From assembly GCA_950295325.1 (NCBI GenBank), contig OX485804.1, positions 16,246,001-16,310,000 on the forward strand: DNA of 64,000 nucleotides, given 5' to 3'. Below, in pieces: positions 23,151-34,400 of the stretch. Origin of the DNA: Polytrichum commune (taxonomy: Eukaryota; Streptophyta; Polytrichopsida; Polytrichales; Polytrichaceae). The translations under genes were made by a program, and so were the position numbers. The notes under the pieces were generated by a model, which was not told the DNA's origin, searched no databases, and saw nothing but the letters and a program-made list of their open reading frames with translations. Positions within the stretch are counted from its first letter, which is position 1, and the number at the start of each line of letters is the position of its first letter.

Positions 23151-23873
23151 CTAGTGTAACCTTTCGGTAGTGGTGGTGACCATGTAGTATCCGCTTTGGT
23201 TGTATATATGGGATTCGGAGTCTTGTGTTTGTATGGTTGGTTCATTGGCAAAGATGTCTTTGTCCAAGTTTCACTCTTGTGTGGATCTCCTGAGGTTGGT
23301 GATTTTTAGTGGGGGGTGTATGTATTTATTGTCCTTAGTTTGGATATGGTTGAGGTATTTATCATAGGTTTGGGTAGATTTTTTGTTTAAGAGCTCTCAT
23401 ATGGTATTGCGTTATGAGGAGTAGATTGTGGTCTAGTAGTACGTTGTCTGGGTGTATGAGGTCTTCTTCTGTGCGCCATTATTGTGTGGGACCCCATGTG
23501 GTTCGCCATTGGCAGAGGTATGTTTTTTTGATGGCATGTCTTCCCTACTTATCTTTTCTTGTGGTGGTTTTTTCCTTAGTTATGGCAAAAATTGCTTGCC
23601 TTAGTGTGAGTTGTAATAAGGTGCTTGGGTTATGCTCGGCGTTTATGGGTGTGTGTTGCGTTGTTTGTAGGTGGTTTCCATGGGGACCGGAGAGTGGTGA
23701 AGGGCGGGGGATAGTGAGTGGGCTTGTTGAAGTGCCTCTTTGATGATTTTGGGCACATGTTTATGTGTGGTGCGGAATTTTTCTAGGATAAATATGGTTC
23801 TAGTTTATTTTTCAAAGTAGGAAGAGTGATCTGGCGATGGGTGACCTTCACGGGTAGATTACTCTAAGGCATT

Positions 23874-24290
23874 TTTGTGCACCACGTGCGGCTGGGGGTT
23901 TTATGTTTTGGGGCTATTTACCTTCAAGGGTTGAATTAAAGCCTCCCTATAATTACTTAAATTTCAAAAATGGCCCATTTGTTTGCACCCTTCCATTACT
24001 TATATTGTCCAAGTCACTGCAATTTTTTGTACTCTATATTCCTTTTAAGTAATTTTGGACAGACGGAAATCCCAATTATCATCCATCCCCGTGAGTCCTG
24101 AACCCATTTACATACCATACTAATCATACAAAAAAATAATGGCCCACGTTTTATGTCCATCTAACTTACTTATAATGGGATTGTCTACATTTAATGGCCC
24201 CTTCATTATTTGGAATTCCTTTATAATTTTTATTACAAATGATTTTAATCCTCTCTATATTATGCCGCACGTCGTTTTTAAAATGCACTA
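23874..24290. mobile_element. Possible MITE inside the LINE
   Basis: AAGGCATTTTTGTGCACCAC followed by GTGCGG (about 23875) is roughly inverted as CCGCACGTCGTTTTTAAAAT followed by GCACT (about 24267). The enclosed ~400 bp is AT-rich and lacks the GT-rich + strand bias of the LINE on both sides. It is therefore read as an insertion. The ends and duplication are uncertain. Confidence 0.4.
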
Positions 24291-27200
24291 AGTGATCTAC
24301 TCGTGGTGACCTTGTACATGCTTGTTGTTTGAGTTTGGGAAGGTGTAGTGAGCCTCCGTATTTGGCGGATATATAATTGGCTAGGCTTTGGTAGATGATG
24401 CCTAGTTGCCCGGGGTCGTTGAGGGCTTATAATAGTTGTTGACTCTATCAAGTTTATGTAGTATGGGAGGAGTGAGGTCATGTTTATGCCAAACTCTTCA
24501 TGCGGGAGGTGGGTAAGGATGTTGGCCGTGCTTTTAGGTATGTTGCAGATTTTTTTGGTTAGTTTGCTAATTATTTTGTTTAGTTTCTTAATGTCTGGTT
24601 TGGAGAATGAGATTGCATAGTAGGCATATCCGATACGGGGTTTAATGACTGTGTTTAGGATTTTAAATTTTTATTTGAGGTTGGTTAAGGAGGTGATGAG
24701 CACTTTACTTTGTTGTTTGGCTTTCTGGAGCATGGTTTCTTTTTGTAGGTTTCATTTGAATGATGGCATTAGGTGAATGCCAAGGTATGTGTATGGTTCA
24801 TTTTGTGTGAGGGTGGGGAATTTTTTGGATTTATATGTGATGTTTTGTGATTGGATGTATGTTTTGAAGTGATTTGGTTTAAGTTTAGATTTGTTAGGGC
24901 AACCTATGATGACACATTTTGATAGGTTGAGATCCATGTGTGACCATTATGTAAATTTTTGAAGTTTAAGTATTTGTGATTGGATATGTTGTATGTTATT
25001 GGTAAATATCACTAGGTCGTATGCGTATGCTGTAGTGGTGCATGTGGTAAAGGAAGTGTTGAAGCGATATCCCATGTTGTCTTGCTCCAATCATCTCAAT
25101 AAGGGTTCTAGGAATATTATGAATAAATATAGAATGAGGGTGTGTCCTTGTATGGTTCCTCGACTAATTTCTATTGGGGGCGTTGTTCCAAAGTGGGTTC
25201 CAGTGAAGGACGTGGTGGAGTCTTTGTATATATTTTTGACAATTTTGATGGCATCTAAGGGGGTAGATAATTTCTAAGTTAAGTGGATGACAATTTCTGA
25301 TGCCTAGTAACTTTGCGTGGTCAATAGAGCCGAAGGCATTTTGGAAGTTGATGTATGTTTGGTATATATTTTTGTTGGTGAGTCTTGTGTCTTTGAGGGC
25401 TATTATGACCGTTTGAATTTGTCTAGGGGTGTTGCGTTGAGACCAAAATCCATCTTGGCTAAAGTGTATTAGCATGTATTTTTTTCTGTAGCTTGTGAGG
25501 AAGGTTATTATGGTGATAGTGTATAGGTTGTATATTGTGTTAGCCAATGCAATTGGTCTACAACTGGTTAGGTGGATGGGGTCATTTTTTGTGTGGAGAA
25601 AAATGGTTTGATGTGTTTCAAATAGTTTGGGATTTCTCTTTGTTTGTAGCAGTGTTGGAAAAATAAGAATATCAGGTCATGACATTGTGGTGATGGTGTT
25701 TTGATTATGTCATTGGGAATGTTGTCAGGTCCATGGGCTTTCCTTCGAGTTAATCTTCTGAGGCATTTGTCGTAGACTTCCTTGGTGAATGTATATTGGT
25801 GTGTACGGGTGGCCTTTTTTGGCTAGTATGAAGCCATTGTGTATATGCCAGGGGTATTTGCGTATTGCGCATGTGCAAGTGTTGGGGTGGTCTATGATGC
25901 CCTCACAGATGGGTGCATGTCTTTGGAAGGATGTTTGTTGAGTGTGGTATATTTCATTAGTTATGTCTGTGGGGTTAGTTAAGATGATTCCTTGAGAATT
26001 TTTTAAACAATTAAGGGAGTTGTAATTGATTGGGTGGAATATATTTTTGTGGATGATTTTGGCTTTAGTGTTTAGTAAGGCTCTATACTTTGTGATGACG
26101 ATTGTACAGTTTATCGTGATCTGTTTGGTAGTAATTTTAAGGGCTTCTACTTTAGCGTTTTTGCCTATGTTGGCCATGTCTTCTATCCATTGTTTATGTT
26201 CCCAGGGGTGGGATGGTGATGTTTTTAATTAGTTGTAGGCTCTTATGTCTGGGCTATTGTGAAGGTGTGTGTGAGAGTTGTGGCATGCAATTTGGATTGC
26301 TTTGCGGATGTTGTGGTGTACTTTCACTTGGTGTTTCCATAGTTTTTGTTGCTTCTTGGGTAGGAACCCTCCTTGGATTTTGGCCCTTTTGGATAGTTGG
26401 GGGGGGGGGTTTGTCATCTGGGTTACTCAATGCATTGACTAAGAGAATTTATGATGTTTTGGAATTGGCTTTGGGCCTCTTCTCATTGTGTGAAATTAAG
26501 TTATTCGTTTAGTGGTGTTTTTGTGAGGTTTGCTATTGCTAGACTTTGTATCTCTAAGAATATGGTTTGAAATTTTTGGAGGTTGGTGGGGGATATCGGG
26601 TATGTGATCATGGGGGGACTTGTAGGGTTTTTGGTCCTTTTGGTGAGTACGCTATTAGGGGCTTGGACTGGATAGTGATCGAAGTTTTGGTAAAGGCTGG
26701 TGATTGTATGGCACTGTAGGCTATTGTGGTTGGGGATGTTGGAGTACAAACCATCTATGAGGCTCGTTGAGGTGGAAATATGGCCACCTTGTCTCTTAAA
26801 GCTATCTTGGTTGTTGATCGTGTTTAGGCCACTGTTTTGTGTGAATTGAGCCAAATCGTAGTCATTCTGGTTGGGGGGGGGGGATGGTATGCTATTGGAT
26901 GTTCTACCTCTGAGTAAGATGTCATGATTAAAATCTTCTGCTAGAATAATTTGGTGTTTTGGGTGCTGAGTTATTAAGGCGAGCATTTGAATTTGTATTT
27001 CTTTTATGAGGTGTGTATCTTGAGGATGTGTTTGCATATACATACTTAGGATGAGTATGGTTGCTATGGGATTGTTGTTGATTGATATGGTTTGGAGGTA
27101 TGCTGATATTGAATTGGGGGTTGGGATTTAATAATGTTTACATTCTTGTGTATAGATTTGGGTATCATTGCTAATACACCCCCTTTAGCTGGAGTGGGTC

Positions 27201-29104
27201 CACAGTATCGACTCTGCTCCTGTGTCGTATTGTTGGAGTTGTGGTATATGACTTTGTAGTCATGGAGTTTACGATCTATATATGATGTGGATTTGTGTTT
27301 TTGGACTTTGGTTTCTTGTATGAGGATGATGTGGGGGTTTGTGTATAGTGTTTGCGTAAGTTCATGTAAAACCTGGCAGATTGGAGTTGATGTAGCCGGT
27401 ATTCCAAGTGACTATCTTATAGGTTGTGGATTGATGGTTATATGTGTTTATGTTATCCGATGGGGGTGTGGTATGTGTTGGTAATATTTGTAGTGGGATA
27501 ATGGCCTCTTACTTTTTGTGTACATTTGACTAGTTCTTGTACTACTTGTGGTCGAAGGTGGGGCAAGTACTTTCTTAGTGTTGATGTGGTTGTGGGTACA
27601 CATTGAGTGATTTACATGTTGATGTGGGTATAAGCGTGTGTCATGGTGGTTGGTTGTGTGGTGTGGGTGGGGTGGTGTTTTATGTATTGTTTTCTTGGAT
27701 GTGTGTATTTTGATAGGTTGTGTAGCCTTCTTAGGATGGTGAGGCATCTTGAGTCTAAGTTACCTGCCATTTGATGGTCACATATTTGTGGTATATGACT
27801 ATAGGTTATTATGAGTGCATATAGCTTGTGGTGTGTTATTTATTTCGGGAGTAGTGAGCTATGTTTGCCGAGGTGGGTTAGGTTTGGATTATTGGTGTTG
27901 GGAGTATTTTGGGTTAGGTACGGTGCAAATAGTTCTTCGAGGTGGGCATAGTGGTTTTGAGTGTTAGTGTGTTTGGTATGAAGTATTGTTTTTATCTTTG
28001 AGTATACTCTTACGGGAGGTTTTTGAGGATATGTGTGAGGGGCCCTGGGTTTGTTTCTATGTCTCCACTTAATATGATGAGTGTAGTATTATTCCATGTA
28101 TAGTATAGTATGCTTTTGATTTTTGGGATTTTGAGGTGTATGTGGGTTATGTAGTAGAAATTACTATGTGGTTCGTGATATTTACGGGTGGGGTTAGGGG
28201 AGGGGGGGGGGGGGGGGTGTTTGTTTGTGGTGCGTATTGGGTAAGATGTTGTGTATTGTTTGGGTGTGTGTGGTATGGGGATGTTATCGAGGATTTATGA
28301 TTGGGTTTGGTGTGTTTGGTATTTATGAGGGGTTGGTAGTTGTGTGTTACGTGAGGGTAGGGTGGTATTATGGGCTTGCATTATTATGAGAAGAATTTTA
28401 ATTACTATGGTGGGTGCATAGTATGTTGTATTGGGTGGGTTATGTTTTTGTGGATTGGGGGGGGGGGGGGGAGGGGGGTGTTTGTGTTTTCAGGGGTCTT
28501 TGTTGTGTGTGCTTTTTGTTGTTGGGGTTGTGTGGGGTGGCCCTTTGTGTTGGGGGGGGGGGGTGTTGGTTGGGTTTAGGTGTTTGTGTGTGTATTTTGT
28601 TTGTGATTGTGTGTATTGTGCAAAGAGTCCATGCAAGGAGTAGTTTGTGAACAATATTGAACTCATTATTTATAAGTAAGTAAACAATACATATGATATG
28701 TATGAGGGTCTTTAATGGACATGCTATGGACTTGCTACTAACATAGATGGCGTTGGTCTTTGTGGAGGCTTGACGAGGGGCTACGGAGATGTGTGCTGGG
28801 GAATCCCGGTGGTGCTAAGTGGCGTGTGTTGGTGTCTCCCGCATATGCGTTGGCCCATCATATCAGGGCCCTGGAGGATCAGTGCACTGTTCGAAATTGA
28901 CTCGTTTTGAGAAATGTAACTGTAGAAAATGAGTTTGAAATGAGTTTCTTTTTGAGGAATCTCAGATTGAGCGAAGTCTTTCTGGACGTTGGGAACCCTG
29001 ATTTTGTGAAGATTTGAACCAACATGAAAGTAGTATCAAGTAGTGAAGTACCATCATTTGAAGGACTGACAAAAATAGATACGCACTCGGATCTTTCATC
29101 TGAC

Positions 29105-29608
29105 CTACAACATGAGTATGCAATTGGGGTCCGTCATTGGGACGCATTGAAGAGACTCTTCTTGAAAGCTATTGGATTCAAGTTCTGGAATGCTCGGTGA
29201 TGTTGAAGAATGAATTTCTATCTCTCTATAGTCAACAATGGTAGCTGCTTTTTCCCACAACCCTCGATACATGTTGCTTCCCCAAATGACAGGCCTTGTT
29301 ATTTGTAAAGGAGTGTCATCCCTAAGGCCAGAAGTTGGGCACGCATTCCGGAGATGACTTGTAAGCTCCAGTGTGTGATGTTGAGCATCCAAGGCAGCCT
29401 TTTGCAACACCTTCCCTTGCAAATTCCGTCTATACTGTCGTTCTTTGAGCACCCATTCACGCATTTCATAGTCACCTTGGGGCAGACTGGGGTTGTTTGG
29501 CTTCGGAGGCTCTTCAGGATACAGGTTATCCGAATTACTCATTGCAGTAGTGTCCTGCACTGCAACCTGTATTGGCCAGACAGTTAAGCTCCTATTTTCC
29601 AAGTACAA
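29105..29608 (-). CDS. Unrecognised coding-like segment downstream of DNAAF1-like gene
   Basis: A 167-codon - frame, unusually long for this AT-rich setting, reads as hydrophilic protein (for example PPKPNNPSLPQGDYEMREWV and LKERQYRRNLQGKVLQKAAL). I do not recognise a family. It may be the last exon of the DNAAF1-like gene or a separate gene piece. Parts recur at 43.57-43.75 and 51.0-51.12 kb in the same orientation, close to the 3' ends of RPS8 copies 1 and 2. It is absent from the DNAAF1 pseudogene at 55-58 kb. That recurrence argues that it is a mobile or duplicated unit rather than a fixed DNAAF1 exon. Confidence 0.35.
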   Translation of the reverse strand: MYLENRSLTVWPIQVAVQDTTAMSNSDNLYPEEPPKPNNPSLPQGDYEMREWVLKERQYRRNLQGKVLQKAALDAQHHTLELTSHLRNACPTSGLRDDTPLQITRPVIWGSNMYRGLWEKAATIVDYREIEIHSSTSPSIPELESNSFQEESLQCVPMTDPNCILML

Positions 29609-30179
29609 ATAATGACATGGGAGGTATCTTTCGTTTCAATCGTAAATGTTGTGGAGATAGAGTTGTCTCCAACTTATCAGAGGATGTTTGTGCATGGACT
29701 GCAGGTGGAGAAATGGAGACAGATGAGTGCAGGTAGAACGTAATGTAAGAGAGCGTAAATTCGGTCACCCAGCTTAAGCACCTATGTTTGAGTGTCCTGT
29801 GGTCAGGTGTGCATGTAAGAATAGGCATCAAAAAGTAGATTGGACTGTGCTTTTAAAAATGACCATTCAAAAGTCAGCATAGTTCGGGGAACCTACATGA
29901 TCTTTATTTTGACAATGAACAAAATATTCATAGGAACTCCTGAAGGTATGAGGGAAATGACTATGGGCACAATATGGGTTTGCTAATTATCTCGCAGTAA
30001 TTGTGTGTTTGGAGTCATGCACGAAGTGGGTGCAGAGTCGAAAGTGTTTCTGTAAGGCCCGCTTGACCTCAACACAACATAAGTCATCACCTTTCGATTC
30101 ATCTAAGCCGTAATGCCACCTACACATTAGCTGAAAGATTCAATTCATGAACACCCATGCAATTTGTACAGTCACTTTG

Positions 30180-30689
30180 TCATCCTTGGCATACCTCGTG
30201 TTCCATATGCATTGGGCTTGTGAGGGGGAAGTCAGGGGCATTGCTTTTCCGGCAGGCCATTAACTCGGTTGTCCTCACCGTGTCACCACAACATTCCATG
30301 TCCATGATACCCTGCACAGCCTTGAAGCCGATCGGAGTCCCTTCAACCTCCATCTCATCCACACTCATCTTTAACATCTTCTGAGGAGGTTCCTTCGATG
30401 TCCTTCCTGCAGCTCTCTTTTTTGCATCTGGTGGCATGATCACGGTCTGCGCATCACTAGTTTGTGAAGGAGGAACAGGAGCCTCATCCGTACCGTTCAT
30501 TTCGGCTTCTCGCTCGATACTCTTGTTTTGCAGTTTCTCGAACATGATTTGGCTCGCATCGTGTGACCTATTATTGCCAAGGTGTTGCTCTTCTTCGGCC
30601 TTCTTAATCATGTCATTGAAAGCTGCAGGCCAAATCAACAAAGTGAGGTTTGGTGCGTGGAGTTGGTGGCGAAAATATGTGCAATCCAT
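30180..30689 (-). CDS. Coding-like exon, probable C-terminal part of DNAAF1-like gene
   Basis: A - frame of 169 codons contains PAAFNDMIKKAEEEQH, MFEKLQNKSIEREAEMN, a basic KKRAAGRTSKEPPQK and an acidic stretch. A matching, shortened version lies on + at 57030-57278 in the inverted duplicate, with a stop cutting it at 57278. Conservation of wording between the copies supports coding origin. Placement as a downstream exon of the DNAAF1-like gene is inferred from strand and order. The C-terminus of DNAAF1 is poorly conserved, so similarity cannot confirm it. Confidence 0.4.
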   Translation of the reverse strand: MDCTYFRHQLHAPNLTLLIWPAAFNDMIKKAEEEQHLGNNRSHDASQIMFEKLQNKSIEREAEMNGTDEAPVPPSQTSDAQTVIMPPDAKKRAAGRTSKEPPQKMLKMSVDEMEVEGTPIGFKAVQGIMDMECCGDTVRTTELMACRKSNAPDFPLTSPMHMEHEVCQG

Positions 30690-31439
30690 GGAAGTCCAAG
30701 GTGAAAACTTGAAGGGACCCTTCTGGTTCAGAAATTTCTCTAGGACCCTGATTTACTCTTATGAGATTACGTTAGGATGCACTCACCTGAAACTCATAGG
30801 GGAGATGTTTGTTCTGGACCCCCCTTACATAAAAGTCATGAATTCGAAGCTTGGAGCTGAGACTATTATATAACTACTTTATGGGTGAAGTGTTGCAGAG
30901 CGGACACCATTTCTCTTTGATCCTAGTTTCTTGGGTCGAGAGAGTGGACTGGAGCAAGTAGGGTTTGCAAACCACTAAGCAACTGTTAGGTTCTTCCATG
31001 GAATCTTTAGGGTTGACCCAGGTGTTTGGGATTTTTTCATAGCGATATTCAACATGTTTGCGGTGAGCAGTACGGAGGTCGTGGGATTAGAAGGTTGCAA
31101 CCTAAAGAAACGGCGAGCGTAAGGGAATGGGGTCTCCTTTTCAATGCTTGTCATAAAACCCATGTCTAGAAGGATTAGAGTTGTCTACTTTGCAGGAGAT
31201 TAAATGTAGGGAATTGTTATATGGACCACATAGTTTGTGAAAATGACCACAGAGACGCATCGTGTGGTCACATGATCTGCCAAAATTTGATTTTTCATTG
31301 CACATGAAAAGAAGGAATGTATTAGCTTTGTGTTATAATTAATAAGCTTGACGAACTAGGATGACAAGTCGGAGCCTTACTTGACACTTTACATTTTGAT
31401 TGTGGTTGTTATAACCAGTGTGTGGTGGATTTAACAAAC

Positions 31440-34400
31440 ATAACATATTCCACAATTTGAGATACAGAAAAGGGTTACTATCAACATCCTCAATAAGGAC
31501 TTGCAACGACTTGCCAATTCGGTGGTTTTCCCTTGTGGCAACTTCTTTGTTGCGTATTTCCTCTTGCTTCCTCTTCTCGGCCTGGAGCATTGCAATCATC
31601 CACGTGAGATGTGAGTCAAACTTCACCGGTCGCTCATCCCTCTCTCAGAGGTCATGGTGGGGACCTATCATAGTTTCCCATAACGGTCATCAAATGTGTC
31701 CCAACCAAGAACACACGTATCGACACACGCACATTCAAGCTACCTCATAGGTAGTGCAAGTTGTTACCCCTGAGGAATGTTATCCTCTCAGTAAATATAA
31801 CACTAGCAATGTGTTAGTCGTATAGTGTTACATTGTATGAGAGTGTAACTAGGATTTATGAATAAAATTTGGATAATTCCAACCACCAATGTGACGTACA
31901 CTAGTTGCAAAACTACACACATATGGTGGTTAACGAACATGGAATACAAACATTCAAAGTTGTGGTTGTTGTCTTGTTGCTTTCGTTGTTGGCGTTTGAT
32001 GTTTCCGTACCCACAAGCGCACATCCCTTCTTATATTTGGACAACTGGTTTGTCTAATTACACTTAGTTGTCAGTTGTATCGTGTTCTCATTTGTTGCTA
32101 GTGGTTCTAAAGGAAAAAAGAAAAAAATACAAGAGCTTATTTATGCATTCCCAAAGGCTACCATGGGTATTTGATCCCATGCCTTGCTAAGTCGGTGCAT
32201 TGATAACCACCATGGTCAACAATGGTTGGGATGGTTGGGGGAGGAAAGTGTTTATGTAGCTTGGAGTGAGTTATTGCAATTCATGTGGTCATTTGTGAAG
32301 AGCATTGGCCACTTCCCATAAATGGTACGATTTGGAATGGACCTAAACATTGGAGCTTGCAATTAACCTTGGGTTGGAGAAGTTACTTGATAATAGAGTA
32401 TATTCATTACAAATGATTGATCCCTAAGGCTTCCGGACTTACTAGATCCATAATATATTGAAACATTGGAATGTGACATCAAGTCAATTTTTCAACCATG
32501 CTTATCATAGTAAGTTGCAAGTGATAGATATTTAACCTCGTGGCCACCTTCAGTCCAAGCTTCTGCCAATCTGCGCTCATTCTCGAAGATTGGACTCTCA
32601 TCTAAGTAGTTCAACTACAAAATGACAACCAAGGGGTTTTCATTAGTAAAAAGATGTCCTTCAGCTATATGCTCTCATGTTGAGCTAGTTGAGAGAAAAT
32701 TGACTCTATCTAAAGGTTAGTGCATTCATAAAAGTATTATTTTTTCCATTTTTTAAATATCGCAAAGCAATAAAGATTTGAATTCAAATATACGGTGTGG
32801 GTGCCCTTTGATGCATATGCATTCTTAGTATATTGATCATCAATGTCAAGTGGAAGTTCATTTTTGAATTATCCTTGACATAAAGTAGTGTGTCCAATAA
32901 ATTTGGAAATTGGTAAAGACTCGCATAAGTGGTGCAGTGATTGGTGAGATTTTTGGACATAATCGGTTGAGATCCTAGTGTTTGCAAGTCCAACTGGTTA
33001 CATGTCAACATCATTTTCTATATTTTGGGGTTTATTCTATAAATTCCTCAAAAGTGATCGATAATTTTCCTACAATCTTGAACTTCAACCGATCATTTCT
33101 CAAACTCAACCGCTTCATTTGTTACGAACTGCCGGTTCTCCCCAATCATAGAAGTGGTGCAAATAAGTTGTACATTGGGCCCCTTCGACCTTATGTAAAC
33201 TTTCATTGTTTGATGCAAACCGTAGTATCTTGTCAAGTTTCGACACCAAAAATATAGAAAATATTGAGCCCGGGTACGCAACTCCCATATTATACGCAGG
33301 GGGCATCGTACTTAAAACGGCTTAGAGGACGGCTTTTGTAAAAATTATATCAAATTATACCAAATTAAATAAATGAGATGAAAAAAAAGTTGGGTTGCAT
33401 ATTTATTAAGCCTCCCATTAAAATTATAAGCCACGAAAAGTTGCCTCCCATTAAAATTATAATTCATTCACAATGTTAAAATTTTATTAAAAAGTCCAAA
33501 AAGTTGGGTAGTTTGACCTATGGTACATGTATTAAAAAAATCATATAATTAGGTTTTTAATGCAATTATATGCTTCAAAATATATTCATTTCCTATATAT
33601 AATTACATTTTTGGATTCCTTGTTAGAAGGGCTACAAGGGTTTCTTACATTAAAACAAATTGTATCACTCAATATTGGACTAAAACGCATTATAAGTGAT
33701 TATAATCAGGACCATATAATACGGGAGTTGCGTACCCGGGATATTGAGTGGAGATGCTACATGTCACATAGTGGCTGCTTGGAAACGGTGAAAAATATTA
33801 TGTGGCATGAAACTAAAATGAAGTTCCACAAGCAAAGTGATATGATAACATGGTAGCAAGGTAGAAATAGGGAAGACGGTGAATGACCACTCCTGGTGTA
33901 CTAGCCTAGGTGTAGAGTGATTCTCAGGTAGACTCAAAATGGCTAATTGTAAAAGTGGTGGCTCCAAAAAGGATGTAGTGATAGGCCACATGCAGTGATT
34001 GGTCGGATAAGTAATGTTTCACACTGCTTGGGACCGCTTTGTGGGTGTCATTAACCGTTTTGTGTGCGTCCATATGCATAGTAGGATATTTTGATGCTGA
34101 AATCAGGGAGACTCTACTACACAAGTAAGTTCGACTCACTTGCCTCTTTGAGAAAATGAACTAATTATTTACAAGGAATAGAATTACAAAACAACTTGTA
34201 TTCCTCATCATTTCCTCTACTCTATCTCCTCTAGAAAATATTGCACAAAATTCAATCCACTCTTTCTGGCCAAATCAGCTTATTTCCACCATTTTCCGTA
34301 TTTCTATGGTGGTCTTTTAATATTAGTAGTATTATTAATTGTAGGATATAGTTTGAGCCTGTTCACAGTGGGCATTGCCGTAATGGTTCGCTTGCGGTAG

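Larger units (their letters stand above)
18802..28620 (-). mobile_element. Degenerate LINE with APE endonuclease, RT and RNase H, carrying later insertions
   Basis: The - strand carries LINE domains in order: endonuclease, reverse transcriptase, RNase H. Endonuclease motifs are TWNTGYINS (27.4 kb), LIQETKV with the catalytic Glu (27.3 kb), AEDFNHD and NFDHYPVQ. RT block A is YINFQNAFGSIDH (25.3 kb) and block C is AYAYDLVIF (25.0 kb), followed by LNLSKC and YTYLGIHLMP. RNase H shows IYTDDSF, RAELNAI and HKVHTHMGI (20.6-21.0 kb). Stops and frameshifts break every domain, and several catalytic aspartates are replaced. The - strand is strikingly poor in G across the whole stretch, and poly-C runs on the coding strand have become poly-G runs on +. 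Insertions at 21869-23150, about 19160-19854 and perhaps 23874-24290 split it. The outer limits are set by composition and are approximate. Confidence 0.88.
28858..32640 (-). repeat. Segment duplicated in inverted orientation at 55.1-58.1 kb
   Basis: Reverse-complement similarity to 55140-58060 covers exons and introns of the DNAAF1-like gene and its 3' side, down to CAGGGCCCTGGAGG at 28861. One difference is large: 29020-29740 here has no counterpart at 57.87 kb, where the flanks are joined directly at about 57870. Related pieces of that extra segment lie at 43.57-43.75 and 51.0-51.12 kb. Confidence 0.85.

Noticed and set aside
34340-34370. Possible U12-type (ATATCC) splice donor after the HYRKRTI exon
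   Set aside because: A normal GT donor (ACT/GTGAAC) at 34366 gives an in-frame join to LNYLDES that fits the family better, so no minor-class intron is needed.
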